Shown: positions 14,169 through 23,901, counted from the first letter of the stretch. The stretch is DNA of 64,000 bases from Psychrobacillus glaciei (GCF_008973485.1 NZ_CP031223.1:620001-684000); one strand, 5' to 3'. Numbers and translations: made by a program. Notes: generated by a model not told the origin, from the letters alone.

Positions 14169-16586
14169 ATGAGTAATGAATTAAAAGAAACGAGTCTCCA
14201 AATTACAGGAATGACCTGTGCAGCCTGTTCAACAAGAATTGAAAAAGCTTTAAATAAGATGGATGGCGTGGAAGCAGCCAATGTTAACTTAGCTCTAGAA
14301 AATTCTTCGATTAAATACGATCCTAATAAACTTAGTGAAATAGACTTTGAAAAGAAAATTCAAGATCTTGGCTATGGCGTTGCTAAGGAGAAAAAAGAGT
14401 TTGCTATTACGGGAATGACCTGTTCTGCCTGTGCAACAAGAATTGAAAAAGGACTTAACAAATTGGGGGGAGTATCGCTAGCGAATGTTAACCTGGCACT
14501 TGAAAATGCCACTGTAGAATATAACCCTTCTCAAATTACCGTTTCAGATATTATTGGGCTTGTAGAGAAGTTAGGATATGGTGCTTTAAACAAGGATAAT
14601 GAAAAGGATTCGTTGGATTACCGTGAGCAGGAAATCCAAAAGCAAAAAAGAAAATTTATTATTTCAGCTATTTTATCACTTCCATTATTGTGGACGATGG
14701 TCGGTCATTTTTCGTTTACATCGTTTATTTATGTGCCCGAATTTCTTATGAATCCATGGGTGCAAATGGTTCTCGCAACACCGGTTCAATTTGTCATTGG
14801 GAAACAGTTCTATGTAAGTGCCTATAAAGCATTGCGAAACAAAAGTGCCAATATGGATGTGCTCGTAGTAATGGGAACATCCGCCGCTTATTTTTACAGT
14901 GTTTATCAAGCTATCATTACTATTGGTGAACATCATAGTGCGCAACTTTACTTCGAAACAAGTTCTGTTTTAATTACACTAATAATTTTAGGAAAGCTTT
15001 TCGAGGCGAAAGCAAAGGGACGTTCGTCAGAAGCGATAAAAAAGCTTATGGGACTGCAAGCGAAAACAGCTTTAGTCGTTAGAAATGAAACTGAAATAGA
15101 AATACCACTCGAAGAAGTCGTTGTCGGAGATATTATTTTAGTGAAGCCCGGTGAGAAGATTCCGGTTGATGGAGAGGTCCAAGAAGGAAATACTGCTGTG
15201 GATGAATCTATGCTAACAGGTGAAAGTATTCCGGTAGATAAAATGATTGACGATTCCTTATTTGGTTCAACGATCAATAAAAATGGTTTTATTAAAATGA
15301 AAGCAACGAAAATCGGAAGAGACACGGCACTCTCCCAAATTATTAAAGTGGTAGAGGATGCGCAAGGTTCGAAAGCGCCTATTCAAAGACTTGCTGACAA
15401 AATATCTGGTGTATTTGTGCCGATTGTTATTGGAATTGCCATCATCACTTTTTTAGTATGGATTATGTGGGTTCATCCGGGTGAGGTCACTCCAGCACTA
15501 GAAGCGTTGATTGCAGTTCTTGTTATTGCTTGTCCATGTGCACTTGGACTGGCGACTCCTACTTCCATTATGGCTGGGTCTGGGCGTGCAGCGGAATTTG
15601 GTATTCTGTTTAAAGGTGGAGAGCATCTGGAAACAACTCACCATATTGATACAGTCATTGTAGATAAAACTGGAACTGTTACAAATGGTAAGCCAGAATT
15701 GACTGAGGTAATTGTTTCAAAAGGAATGGATGAAGAAGCGTTTCTTTCTTTAATCGGATCAGCTGAAAAGCAATCAGAACATCCACTTGCCGAAGCAATT
15801 GTTCAAGGAATTCATGATCGAGGAATAAAGCTGCAAAAAGTGGAAGCTTTTGAAGCAATTCCAGGCTACGGAGTTAAAACAACCGTCAATCAAAAAGTGA
15901 TTTTAGTAGGAACTAGAAAACTAATGAATCAGTATCATGTAGATATTTCAGGTGTACTACAAGTGATGGAGGATTTAGAAGTTAAAGGTAAAACTACTAT
16001 GTTGGCAAGTATTGACGGTCAATATGCAGGTATGATTGCAGTAGAAGACACGATTAAAGAAACTTCTAAAAAAGCGATCAAACGATTAAAAGAGATGAAT
16101 ATTGAAGTCATTATGATGACAGGTGATAACGGACGTACGGCTACTGCAATCGGTAAAGAAGTTGGAATCGACCAAGTTATTGCGGAAGTACTTCCGCAAG
16201 GGAAAGCAGAAGAGGTGAAAAAACTCCAAGCAGCTGGTAAAAAGGTCGCAATGGTTGGTGATGGAATTAATGATGCACCTGCGCTTGCAGTCGCCGATAT
16301 TGGTATGGCGATTGGAACAGGGACAGACGTAGCGATGGAAGCGGCAGATATTACTTTGATAAGAGGCGATCTAAATGGCATTGCGGACGCTATAATTATG
16401 AGTCGTAAAACGATGAGAAATATTAAACAAAATCTGTTCTGGGCTTTTGCCTATAATGCATTAGGCATTCCAATTGCGGCTTTAGGTTTACTAGCACCTT
16501 GGGTAGCAGGCGCTGCCATGGCATTTAGCTCTGTATCAGTGGTTTTAAATGCTTTGCGTTTACAGAGAGTGAAGTTAGAGAAGTAA
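14169..16586 (+). CDS. copA: Copper-exporting P1B-type ATPase CopA
   Basis: An 805-residue Cu(I) ATPase. Two N-terminal HMA domains carry C17-A-A-C20 and C85-S-A-C88; then come eight membrane helices with the transport site C455-P-C457, the phosphorylation motif D499-K-T-G-T, the SEHP motif of the nucleotide domain and the hinge 'GDGINDAPAL'. It pumps Cu(I) out of the cytoplasm using ATP, taking copper from CopZ. Length and two-HMA layout equal B. subtilis CopA. RBS GGGAGAGG lies upstream; expression should follow the CsoR operator at 14132-14148. Confidence 0.97.
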   Translation: MSNELKETSLQITGMTCAACSTRIEKALNKMDGVEAANVNLALENSSIKYDPNKLSEIDFEKKIQDLGYGVAKEKKEFAITGMTCSACATRIEKGLNKLGGVSLANVNLALENATVEYNPSQITVSDIIGLVEKLGYGALNKDNEKDSLDYREQEIQKQKRKFIISAILSLPLLWTMVGHFSFTSFIYVPEFLMNPWVQMVLATPVQFVIGKQFYVSAYKALRNKSANMDVLVVMGTSAAYFYSVYQAIITIGEHHSAQLYFETSSVLITLIILGKLFEAKAKGRSSEAIKKLMGLQAKTALVVRNETEIEIPLEEVVVGDIILVKPGEKIPVDGEVQEGNTAVDESMLTGESIPVDKMIDDSLFGSTINKNGFIKMKATKIGRDTALSQIIKVVEDAQGSKAPIQRLADKISGVFVPIVIGIAIITFLVWIMWVHPGEVTPALEALIAVLVIACPCALGLATPTSIMAGSGRAAEFGILFKGGEHLETTHHIDTVIVDKTGTVTNGKPELTEVIVSKGMDEEAFLSLIGSAEKQSEHPLAEAIVQGIHDRGIKLQKVEAFEAIPGYGVKTTVNQKVILVGTRKLMNQYHVDISGVLQVMEDLEVKGKTTMLASIDGQYAGMIAVEDTIKETSKKAIKRLKEMNIEVIMMTGDNGRTATAIGKEVGIDQVIAEVLPQGKAEEVKKLQAAGKKVAMVGDGINDAPALAVADIGMAIGTGTDVAMEAADITLIRGDLNGIADAIIMSRKTMRNIKQNLFWAFAYNALGIPIAALGLLAPWVAGAAMAFSSVSVVLNALRLQRVKLEK

Positions 16587-16698
16587 GTGTAGCGTAGAAT
16601 ACACTAATTCATTGGTATAGATGTTGAACTTTAGTTTTAATAAAAAAGAATAGGGGAAATATATTATAGTGAAATACTTATAAAAGAGGGGGATAAAG

Positions 16699-17244
16699 AT
16701 GAAAAAGATAGTAGTAATAGGAGTTGTTTTCTTGATCTCCTTATTTATTTTATCCGCATGTGTTAGTGATAAAGAGGAGTCCAGTAAAGATGAAAGTATG
16801 CACATGGACCATACTAGCTCAGGTGAAGTTCCTAAAGGTTTGAAGGTAGCTGAGCATCCAACTTATAAAGTGGGAAGTAAAGCAATTATTGAAACAGACC
16901 ATATGAAAGGAATGAAGGATGCTGAAGCGACCATTACAGGATCCTATGATACTACAGCTTATGTTATTTCCTATTTCCCAACAACTGGTGGGGATAAGGT
17001 GGAAAATCATAAATGGGTTATTCAAGAAGAGATAAAAGATGCAGATGACAAAACATTAGCACCAGGAACTGAAGTCACGATAGAGGCAGATCATATGAAA
17101 GGGATGAAAGGTGCACCTGCAGAAATTATTTCAGCAGAAAAAACTACTGTTTATATGATCGATTACACTCCTACTAACGGTGGAGAAGAAGTGAAAAATC
17201 ATAAGTGGGTAACAGAGGATGAGCTATCACCTATTAACCCATAA
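16699..17244 (+). CDS. ydhK: YdhK-family lipoprotein (two DUF1541 repeats)
   Basis: A 181-residue lipoprotein: signal peptide and lipobox ILSA-C21, a Met/His/Asp-rich linker (MHMDH), then two copies of the DUF1541 unit. Each has 'DHMKGMK', a 'TTAYVISYFPT/TTVYMIDYTPT' strand and 'NHKWV' at its end. DUF1541 lipoproteins are often found beside copper genes and the Met/His motifs could bind metal outside the membrane, but the role is not established. Good RBS (AGAGGGGG). It lies 112 bases after copA, without a clear terminator between, so it may share copA transcripts. Confidence 0.85.
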   Translation: MKKIVVIGVVFLISLFILSACVSDKEESSKDESMHMDHTSSGEVPKGLKVAEHPTYKVGSKAIIETDHMKGMKDAEATITGSYDTTAYVISYFPTTGGDKVENHKWVIQEEIKDADDKTLAPGTEVTIEADHMKGMKGAPAEIISAEKTTVYMIDYTPTNGGEEVKNHKWVTEDELSPINP

Positions 17245-17260
17245 CAAATATTTCTATAGA

Positions 17261-17298
17261 AAAATGCACCTTGAATAGCATATCAAGGTGCATTTTTA
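17261..17298. terminator. Bidirectional terminator between ydhK and the bcrC-like gene
   Basis: AAAATGCACCTTGA paired with TCAAGGTGCATTTT, flanked by A and T tracts, between convergent genes. It should stop transcription from both sides. Confidence 0.9.
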
Positions 17299-17309
17299 TT
17301 GTGTGATTT

Positions 17310-17894
17310 CTAGTGCTTAGGAAGTAGTTGCTTTAACTTAATTAACTGATTGTAAAGACGAAACACTAACTGTACAAGAGGTTCCAGTTTCATTGAAAAT
17401 AACGTAACGATACCACTTGTTGCGAATGAAAGTAACGCACTACCTATCACGTCAGCTGGATAATGTACGCCAACATATATACGTGAAAGTCCAACGACTA
17501 TCGCCCATATTAAAATCGGATATTTAAAACGATCATTACGCATAATAAATGTCCATGCAATTGCAAATACTAAAACTGCGTGATCACTTACAAAAGAAGA
17601 ATCTACAGTATGTGGGACTAATTGATGAACATGATGTGTAACAAAAGGACGTGGGTGGTAGTATACAAAATGAATTATTGCATTTATACATAATGCAATT
17701 GCTGAAGAAAAAACAGCATATATAGCTGTATAGCGTTTTTCGATCCCTTGTTGCTTGTTCCCTACAAACCAAAGATACAAGATGATGGCTACTGCTATAT
17801 AAGGTAGACTATCAGACAAGGTTATCATTATCGTATCCAATAACCTTGAGTGTCCTGCCCATCCATTTATTTGTTGGAATATAGTAAAGTTCAT
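17310..17894 (-). CDS. bcrC: Undecaprenyl-diphosphatase, PAP2 family (BcrC-like)
   Basis: A 194-residue PAP2 phosphatase with about five helices and the three catalytic boxes: 'YYHPRPF' (Arg-Pro), 'SFVSDHAV' (the SDHA variant of PSGH) and 'SRIYVGVHYPADVIGS' (SR-x5-H-x3-D). The text around these boxes matches BcrC, which recycles undecaprenyl pyrophosphate for cell-wall synthesis and gives bacitracin resistance. The ATG at 17894 lies right after AAAGGAG; longer starts run into the ribosome site. Monocistronic, convergent with ydhK. Confidence 0.85.
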   Translation of the reverse strand: MNFTIFQQINGWAGHSRLLDTIMITLSDSLPYIAVAIILYLWFVGNKQQGIEKRYTAIYAVFSSAIALCINAIIHFVYYHPRPFVTHHVHQLVPHTVDSSFVSDHAVLVFAIAWTFIMRNDRFKYPILIWAIVVGLSRIYVGVHYPADVIGSALLSFATSGIVTLFSMKLEPLVQLVFRLYNQLIKLKQLLPKH

Positions 17895-18130
17895 AGAATT
17901 TCTCCTTTCGCAAATAACCATCTCGTAATTGAAACCGGAAAAATACGATTTCTAGTATTAAGAATAAACATTGAATCTGAAAATACGATGAAAATTAGTA
18001 GATATTTATTGTTGTAGTTCCTTTAGCCTAAAATTAAAACTTTCATTGTTTATGACAATAGATAGTTTTATTATTCTGATAAAGTGGTAAAATATTAAAA
18101 AGGGAAATTCTGAGGAATGAGGTGGTTGGT

Positions 18131-18805
18131 ATGACATTAATAAAGGCTACTGGGAATGGTATTTCAAATCAGATTGCTAGCTTGGATGAAAGAAAACGAT
18201 CGATGCAGCGCAAGAACGCTGGAGAAGCTTATCTAAAACATGCAACATATTTTCAGCCAAAAGTTCCTTCTTTATCTGAACTAGAGAATCTCTTATTAGG
18301 TAATAAAGAAAGAGAGGAAGAAACGCCTGAAGTAAGTGCTGCTATAAAAGAATTTCAGCAATTAGAAGGTGCGAACAGTAGACCTATCAAAGGACCTAGC
18401 GCTCCAGTGCAGACAATTGGGGGACCAACACCTGAAAAAACGATTGAGCTTTTAGAAAAGGTGAGAAGTTCAGCATTAGCTCCAGTTGAACTAACTCCGG
18501 AAGATTTACGTGTTGCAGCCAGTGCTACTGCTAAAATTCAGCAAGTGCAAACTCAAATTACATTAAACCAAGAAGCGAACCGGCAAATTAAATTGGAAGT
18601 TAAAAAACAAAAAGAGCAAGAAGCAGAAATTTTTAATCACTCTATTCTATCGGATGTACAATCTCCAAAAGAGCTAAAAGAGGATTTGGTTAACTTACAG
18701 AAAAAAAGATTAAAAGAACAGGCGATTGCCAAATACACCTATCAAGTAAATTTAATGCGATATGGTTTTACTAATCAACAGCCTAGCTTCTTCCGAATAG
18801 CTTAG
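18131..18805 (+). CDS. Charged coiled-coil protein of unknown function
   Basis: A 224-residue hydrophilic protein with no signal peptide or membrane helix. Residues 1-40 are Lys/Arg-rich, the middle has a Pro/Gly/Ser linker (PIKGPSAPV, IGGPTPEKT), and residues 110-200 are Gln/Lys/Glu-rich and probably coiled coil (NQEANRQIKLEVKKQKEQEAE). I do not recognise the family. The ATG at 18131 after GAGGTGG is preferred to the GTG at 18122, which lies in the ribosome site. The downstream ybaK-like gene starts 11 bases later, so the two are probably co-transcribed. Confidence 0.65.
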   Translation: MTLIKATGNGISNQIASLDERKRSMQRKNAGEAYLKHATYFQPKVPSLSELENLLLGNKEREEETPEVSAAIKEFQQLEGANSRPIKGPSAPVQTIGGPTPEKTIELLEKVRSSALAPVELTPEDLRVAASATAKIQQVQTQITLNQEANRQIKLEVKKQKEQEAEIFNHSILSDVQSPKELKEDLVNLQKKRLKEQAIAKYTYQVNLMRYGFTNQQPSFFRIA

Positions 18806-18816
18806 GAGAAATATAA

Positions 18817-19308
18817 ATGGGAAAAAAGCAAAAAACAAATGCGGTAAGAATATTAGAACAGCAAAAAATATCGTTCGATTTAATTGAATATGATTTATCG
18901 GGCGATCAAGTAGACGGGGTAACTGTAGCGAACAAAATAGGCTACCCTGTTTTTGTTGTGTATAAAACATTGCTTGTCACAGCCGGAACAAACAAATACT
19001 TTGTATGTATTATTCCAGTGGATAAGGAATTAGATTTAAAGTCCGTTGCAAAAGTAGTGGGAGAGAAAAAAGTAGAATTGCTCTCACTAAAAGATTTACT
19101 CCCAACTACTGGCTACATCCGCGGGGGGTGCTCACCAATCGGTATGAAAAAGTTATTTCCAACGATAATAGATGAAAGTGCTCAAAATCTCGATTATATA
19201 ATTGTGAGTGGTGGGAAAATAGGGCTTCAAGTGAAGCTTGCGGTTCCTAATTTACTCAAAATGACTAAGGGGAAACTTACATCAATTAGTAAGAAAAAAA
19301 GTGATTAG
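18817..19308 (+). CDS. ybaK: YbaK/EbsC-type aminoacyl-tRNA deacylase
   Basis: A 163-residue editing domain of the YbaK/ProX superfamily. It hydrolyses mischarged Cys-tRNA(Pro) in trans. Family signs are '[19 protein letters not shown]' at the N-terminus, 'VYKTLLV' with the conserved Lys (residue 50), and '[14 protein letters not shown]' (about 103-116), the substrate-pocket loop. Length is typical. It starts 11 bases after the preceding gene with an AGGAGAAA ribosome site and is followed by a terminator. Confidence 0.92.
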   Translation: MGKKQKTNAVRILEQQKISFDLIEYDLSGDQVDGVTVANKIGYPVFVVYKTLLVTAGTNKYFVCIIPVDKELDLKSVAKVVGEKKVELLSLKDLLPTTGYIRGGCSPIGMKKLFPTIIDESAQNLDYIIVSGGKIGLQVKLAVPNLLKMTKGKLTSISKKKSD

Positions 19309-19352
19309 CTTTTCCACTCTTAGCAGTTATAATGTATTGAATAGTATTTTTT

Positions 19353-19383
19353 CCATTCCAACCAAGTTGTGAATGGTTTTTTT
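19353..19383 (+). terminator. Terminator after the ybaK-like gene
   Basis: CCATTC / GAATGG stem, 12-base loop, followed by seven T. It overlaps the possible early start of the next gene and so supports the later ATG there. Confidence 0.8.
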
Positions 19384-19407
19384 ACGGAAATAGAAAGTAG
19401 GATTTGT

Positions 19408-20055
19408 ATGAAAAAGGAATTTATTTGGCGCTGTTTATTTTTTATAGGTGGCGTCATCTTAATGGCGTTAGGTATTTCAATGACAATCAAAGGGCAAAGA
19501 TTTGGAATTGGGCCATGGGATGTATTTCATGTAGGACTTTTTAAACATTTGGGCTTGTCCATTGGATTATGGGCTATACTAACTGGGATTATAATAACGT
19601 TAGTAACGATGATCGGCACAAAAAGATGGCCGCAATTAGGTACTTGGCTCAATATACTATTCATTGGTTCATTTATTGATGTATTTAACTGGCTTTTGCC
19701 TGATGTTACAAGCTTTATTGGACAACTGATCATTTTCCTAATTGGTGTGATAGTAATTGGCATCGGTGTTGGGGTATATGTGGCGCCCAATGTTGGAGCA
19801 GGACCCCGCGATTCACTTATGTTGTTAATCATTAAAAAAACAGGATGGAGTATAAAAAATGTCCGTACAGCTCTAGAAGTCATCGTAGGACTTGTTGGTT
19901 GGGCACTTGGAGGCCCAGTTGGTATAGGGACGGTTATTATTGCAGTTTTGTTAGGTCAACTAGTTCACTATACTTTGCCTATGTCTCAGAAGTTTTTATT
20001 TCAAATTTGCGGATATACAATTCCATACATAAAAAAAAGTGCTGAAGTGAACTGA
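19408..20055 (+). CDS. YczE/YitT-like membrane protein
   Basis: A 215-residue integral membrane protein with about five helices and the motifs 'KGQRFGIGPWDVFHVGL' near residue 30 and 'PNVGAGPRDSLMLLI' in the second half, two related re-entrant-type repeats seen in the YczE/YyaS group. B. subtilis YczE affects post-translational steps of surfactin synthesis, but no general function is known. I chose the ATG at 19408 (AGTAGGAT upstream); the earlier TTG at 19369 falls in the terminator. The gene ends ten bases before an IS3-family element. Confidence 0.8.
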   Translation: MKKEFIWRCLFFIGGVILMALGISMTIKGQRFGIGPWDVFHVGLFKHLGLSIGLWAILTGIIITLVTMIGTKRWPQLGTWLNILFIGSFIDVFNWLLPDVTSFIGQLIIFLIGVIVIGIGVGVYVAPNVGAGPRDSLMLLIIKKTGWSIKNVRTALEVIVGLVGWALGGPVGIGTVIIAVLLGQLVHYTLPMSQKFLFQICGYTIPYIKKSAEVN

Positions 20056-20088
20056 CCTAGCGATATGAGACACATATAAAACACCTTT

Positions 20089-20925
20089 TTAGGCTGCCGC
20101 AATGCCAAATTCTTTTGGCGTAAGGTAGCCTAATTTTTCTTGGATCCGTTCTTCATTGTAATGATGAATATACTCGTCAATTCTTTGCACAACACTGACA
20201 TTACTTAATGAATTAAACTTGGCTAGGCTAAACTCTTCTGTTTTTAAACTAGAATGAAAGGACTCAATTACTGCATTATCCCAACAGTTTCCACGTCTGG
20301 ACATACTGCTAACTAAATGGTTTTCCTTCAAGGCATTTTGATAAGCATACGATGTATAGACACTTCCTTGATCAGAATGAACAATAACTCCTTGGGGGTT
20401 TCCGCGAGCTATTAACGCTTCACGCAACGTATCCATGACTAACGGAGTCTGTTGGTGATTATAAAGCTTATAAGTGACAATTTCATTGTTATATAAATCC
20501 ATGATCGTCGAAAGATATAATGTGACGCTACCATATTGAATATACGTAATATCCGTTACCCATTTTTCGTTCGGTTTACTAGCTATAAAGTTACGATTCA
20601 ATACATTTGGGGCAATTACTACTGACTCACCTTGAGATTTCCATTTTCTTTTTTGCTTTACTTTGCATTGAAGATGAAACTTTTGCATGGTTTTCTGAAC
20701 GGTATTGCGGTCTAATTTAATTCCATAATCTCTTTTCAATAACGCCTTTATTTTACGATGACCATTGCGGTATTTCGTTTTCTTGCATAGTTCGATGATT
20801 GCTTCTTCTGCTAAGGTTAAAATCTTCTCAACACCTTCAGCTAACCAACGATAAAAGCTGGAACGTGGTATTTCTAAGGCTGATAAAATGACACTTACTG
20901 TATAGTTTTTCCGGAACTTTTCCAC
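20089..20925 (-). CDS. IS3-family transposase OrfB (DDE integrase)
   Basis: A 278-residue rve-type catalytic protein with the DDE residues in 'WVTDITY', 'VHSDQGSVY' and 'WDNAVIESFHSSLK' (D-D-35-E spacing), plus the N-terminal HTH_21 'TKYRNGHRKIKALL'. The listed start is a GTG. The frame is open upstream into the end of orfA in the -1 register, where an A-rich GAAAAAC heptamer could allow -1 frameshifting to make the OrfAB fusion, as is normal for IS3. The protein appears intact. Confidence 0.93.
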   Translation of the reverse strand: MEKFRKNYTVSVILSALEIPRSSFYRWLAEGVEKILTLAEEAIIELCKKTKYRNGHRKIKALLKRDYGIKLDRNTVQKTMQKFHLQCKVKQKRKWKSQGESVVIAPNVLNRNFIASKPNEKWVTDITYIQYGSVTLYLSTIMDLYNNEIVTYKLYNHQQTPLVMDTLREALIARGNPQGVIVHSDQGSVYTSYAYQNALKENHLVSSMSRRGNCWDNAVIESFHSSLKTEEFSLAKFNSLSNVSVVQRIDEYIHHYNEERIQEKLGYLTPKEFGIAAA

Positions 20926-20936
20926 GATTTGAAGAA

Positions 20937-21254
20937 CTATGTGTTTTTCAACTCCTTTATCATTTCCAAATACTTTTTTAGAATCTCATTCTCCATTTTT
21001 AAATGGTTCATCTGCGTATCTTTCTTCTCTTCTTCACTTTTAAAATCAGGCCCATGCCCAAACGTATATTGTTTCCCAATCGGTTGGTCAAAACGATGAA
21101 TTTCATTCGCTCTATACCATCTCATCCATGTCTCAACTTGAGATTTATTCTTAATTCCGTATTTCTCCATAATTTCTTTCGTTGTTAGTTTACCACTCAT
21201 TTTTTCTTTGACGACTGCCCATTTAATCTCGCTTGTATACACGTTTTTGCCCAT
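20937..21254 (-). CDS. IS3-family transposase OrfA (helix-turn-helix)
   Basis: A 105-residue DNA-binding subunit: an HTH of the InsE/transposase_8 type (residues 8-50, 'KLTTKEIMEKYGIKNKSQV' and 'WMRWYRANEI'), then a leucine-zipper stretch at the C-terminus ('HLKMENEILKKYLEMIKEL') used for dimerisation. The ATG is preceded by GGAGGTG. Its 3' end overlaps the candidate frameshift site leading into orfB. Confidence 0.93.
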   Translation of the reverse strand: MGKNVYTSEIKWAVVKEKMSGKLTTKEIMEKYGIKNKSQVETWMRWYRANEIHRFDQPIGKQYTFGHGPDFKSEEEKKDTQMNHLKMENEILKKYLEMIKELKNT

Positions 21255-21432
21255 GCAAAAACACCTCCGATTTAAGTACTTGTTTTAAGTGTACCATTAC
21301 CGAAGGTGTTTTATATTGTCTCAGTATTTTAGGTTAGTCCAAAGATCAGGAATGATTTTCTGCACTTTTTTCATATAATCCTATTGTTTTGCATATATTA
21401 TTCATTGAATGAATGATAGAAAGGATGACGAT

Positions 21433-22494
21433 TTGAACGGTACAATTACGCACTATATGGGTAAATCATATACGGGACAAGGTGTTAAAAGTTTCTATAA
21501 AGAAATCATTCAAGAAGCCAAAAAAGTGTACTTTTTTAAGGGGCCGACTTCCTATCGATTAACTGATATATTAAAAGAAATAGGATATGCAGGAATTCGT
21601 AGAGGGAAAAACATGGAATGGTTTTACGATCCCCTTCATGAAGAAGTATTAGAAGGTATATATATTAAGGATACCAAAACGCTTTATCTGCAAACGGATG
21701 CTGTCGATCCATCTTATTATGGCGCCGGTCATGAGTGGGTTCCATATTATGACGCTTATGATGAAAGTAAACTTCGAGAAATCGGTCCACAAATCCGAGA
21801 TAAGCAAATTACGAATGATGTGTGGCTTTCAAAAGGATTACAAGCACTTTCCCGTGCAAAAGTTATCCATGATGAATGGGAGCAACTTATCCAACCAGCT
21901 GTGAATTGGGAAGGTATAAATGCTTTATTGGAAGAATTAAAAAAGAAAGCAATTGGTAATGTCGCGCTTCAAAAAAATCCAAAAATGACACATCGCCTAA
22001 TGGGATCGCTTACTCCACTTGGTGCGAAGGATACGCTAGATTCAATCTCAAAGAACTTAAAATCTAGATTATTTATCAAAGGGTTACCAGGAAGCGGGAA
22101 ATCCTCCTTTATGAAAAAGTTTGGTGAAGATGCAAAGGTACATGGGTTAGACGTTCGTTACATTTGGTGTGGATTGGATGCAAATAGTGTAGACGGCGTT
22201 GTTATTCCAGAATTGCAATTATGTATAGTGGATGCAACCAGTCCGCATGTCTACGAGCCAGAACGAGAAGGCGATGAAATAGTCGATTTCTTTACTCATA
22301 TTGACCAATCATTACTAGATGAAGTAAAACTAGAAGAAGTGCAACAAAGGTATTCCTCTGAAATGGAGCTTGCACAAGACTATCTCTGTACGTATGCTGC
22401 AGATTTAAAAACGATTAAAATGATGTACGATTCTGCTATTGATGAAGATAAATGGAGTAAGTTGCATACTAAAATGGTCGATACGATAGGGTGA
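21433..22494 (+). CDS. P-loop ATPase with duplicated domain (PRK06851-like)
   Basis: A 353-residue protein of two related halves. The second half has an intact Walker A, 'IKGLPGSGKSSFMKKF' (about residues 215-230). The first half has the equivalent 'FFKGPTSYRLTDILK' near residue 33, where the GSGKS part is lost. Duplicated P-loop proteins of this kind are widespread in Firmicutes and have no known function. The TTG at 21433 lies seven bases after AAAGGA and gives the N-terminus MNGTITHYMG expected for the family; an ATG at 21409 is in frame but without a ribosome site. It is a lone gene after the IS3 element. Confidence 0.75.
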   Translation: MNGTITHYMGKSYTGQGVKSFYKEIIQEAKKVYFFKGPTSYRLTDILKEIGYAGIRRGKNMEWFYDPLHEEVLEGIYIKDTKTLYLQTDAVDPSYYGAGHEWVPYYDAYDESKLREIGPQIRDKQITNDVWLSKGLQALSRAKVIHDEWEQLIQPAVNWEGINALLEELKKKAIGNVALQKNPKMTHRLMGSLTPLGAKDTLDSISKNLKSRLFIKGLPGSGKSSFMKKFGEDAKVHGLDVRYIWCGLDANSVDGVVIPELQLCIVDATSPHVYEPEREGDEIVDFFTHIDQSLLDEVKLEEVQQRYSSEMELAQDYLCTYAADLKTIKMMYDSAIDEDKWSKLHTKMVDTIG

Positions 22495-22510
22495 ATTGCA
22501 GAGAATAAAA

Positions 22511-22586
22511 CTGCTTTCCAACTAAAGCGACCATTTTTCCAACTAACCACCTCAAAATTCCGACTAACCAGAAATTTTCATAAGCA
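22511..22586. repeat. Short ~21-bp periodic intergenic repeat, locus A
   Basis: Three degenerate units (TTTCCAACTAAAGCGACC, TTTCCAACTAACCACC and TTCCGACTAACC, each spaced 21-22 bases) follow the ATPase gene. They share the RACYAA core with the repeats at 32139-32605, 39888-39990 and 47625-47771. Confidence 0.6.
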
Positions 22587-22614
22587 GTAAGCAACAATTT
22601 AATTTAAGCCATGC

Positions 22615-22638
22615 CGCTGACTCATGTCTGCGGTTTTT
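22615..22638 (+). terminator. Terminator upstream of kbl
   Basis: CCGC-T-GAC / GTC-T-GCGG hairpin followed by seven T, 60 bases before the kbl start. It probably ends the ATPase transcript. Confidence 0.75.
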
Positions 22639-22700
22639 TTGTCTTTTCGACTTTGCATGGTAAAATAGAAGAGAATATTTCGCTTGAGAGGAAGATGACC

Positions 22701-23891
22701 TTGTCTAACGTATTAAACAATTTTTTAACAGAAAACCTAAATGACTTGAAAGACCAAGGCTTATATAACGAAATCGACCCTGTAGAGGGACCAAATGGTG
22801 CGAAGATAAATGTCCGAGGCTCGGAACTTATCAATCTATCGTCTAATAACTATTTAGGGCTTGCGACAAATCCAGAACTTAAACGTATTGCAAAAGAAGC
22901 AGTGGACAAGTACGGAGTTGGAGCAGGAGCAGTTCGTACAATTAACGGTACACTAGATCTTCACGTAAAATTAGAAGCTAAACTTGCAGAGTTCAAAGGA
23001 ACAGAAGCAGCTATCTCTTATCAATCCGGCTTCAACTGTAATATGGCAGCAATTTCAGCCGTAATGGATAAAAACGATGCAATTCTGTCGGATCAATTAA
23101 ACCACGCATCCATCATAGACGGTTGCCGACTTTCTAGAGCAAAAATTATTCCTTTCAATCACTCTGATATGAATGACTTGCGTGCAAAAGCAAAACAAGC
23201 AACAGAATCAGGCATATACAATAAAGTAATGGTCATAACAGATGGCGTATTCTCGATGGACGGAGATATTGCAAAACTTCCAGAAATCGTGGAAATCGCA
23301 AAAGAATTCGACCTAATCACTTATGTAGATGACGCACACGGTTCAGGCGTTACTGGTAAAGGTAAAGGAACAGTGAAACACTTCGGTTTAGAAAAAGAAA
23401 TCGACTTCCAAATCGGTACGCTTTCTAAAGCAATCGGAGTAGTAGGCGGATACGTAGCAGGGAAAAAGGACTTAATAGACTGGTTAAAAGTTCGCTCTCG
23501 TCCATTTTTATTCTCAACTGCATTACCACCAGGCGACGTAGCAGCAATCACTGCAGCAGTCCAAATGATCATCGATTCTACGGAACTACATGACCTACTA
23601 TGGGAAAACGGTGATTATTTGAAAGCCGGCTTATCCAAACTAGGCTTCAATATCGGTGCATCCGAAACACCAATCACACCATGTATCATCGGTGACGAAA
23701 AACTTACACAACAATTTTCTAAAAGACTATTTGAAGAAGGCGTCTACGCAAAATCCATCGTCTTCCCAACCGTACCAAAAGGCACAGGCCGCGTACGCAA
23801 CATGCCAACTGCCGCTCATACGAAAGAAATGCTGGATGAAGCATTGGGGATTTATGAGAAGGTTGGTAAAGAGCTTGGGGTAATTTCATAA
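22701..23891 (+). CDS. kbl: Glycine C-acetyltransferase (2-amino-3-ketobutyrate CoA ligase)
   Basis: A 396-residue PLP enzyme of the alpha-oxoamine synthase family. It has '[13 protein letters not shown]' near the N-terminus, '[11 protein letters not shown]' (substrate loop), '[10 protein letters not shown]', and the Schiff-base lysine K243 in 'GTLSKAIG'. It splits 2-amino-3-oxobutyrate with CoA into glycine and acetyl-CoA. 8-amino-7-oxononanoate synthase is the main alternative, but the threonine dehydrogenase gene just downstream makes Kbl far more likely. The start is TTG at 22701, seven bases after GAGAGGAAG; an ATG at 22695 is too close to it. Confidence 0.9.
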   Translation: MSNVLNNFLTENLNDLKDQGLYNEIDPVEGPNGAKINVRGSELINLSSNNYLGLATNPELKRIAKEAVDKYGVGAGAVRTINGTLDLHVKLEAKLAEFKGTEAAISYQSGFNCNMAAISAVMDKNDAILSDQLNHASIIDGCRLSRAKIIPFNHSDMNDLRAKAKQATESGIYNKVMVITDGVFSMDGDIAKLPEIVEIAKEFDLITYVDDAHGSGVTGKGKGTVKHFGLEKEIDFQIGTLSKAIGVVGGYVAGKKDLIDWLKVRSRPFLFSTALPPGDVAAITAAVQMIIDSTELHDLLWENGDYLKAGLSKLGFNIGASETPITPCIIGDEKLTQQFSKRLFEEGVYAKSIVFPTVPKGTGRVRNMPTAAHTKEMLDEALGIYEKVGKELGVIS

Positions 23892-23901
23892 TTAAGCATA
23901 A

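Larger units (their letters stand above)
20066..21323 (-). mobile_element. IS3-family insertion sequence (1258 bp)
   Basis: The ends are near-perfect inverted repeats: TGAGACACATATAAAACACC at 20066 against TGAGACAATATAAAACACC read inward from 21323, differing by one inserted base. The body holds orfA and orfB on the minus strand, and the total length is normal for IS3. I see no obvious target duplication at the junctions. The insertion lies between the yczE-like gene and an ATPase gene and breaks neither. Confidence 0.9.

Noticed and set aside
20056-21335. Target-site duplication of the IS3-family element
   Set aside because: The bases flanking the inverted repeats do not match for 3 or more positions.
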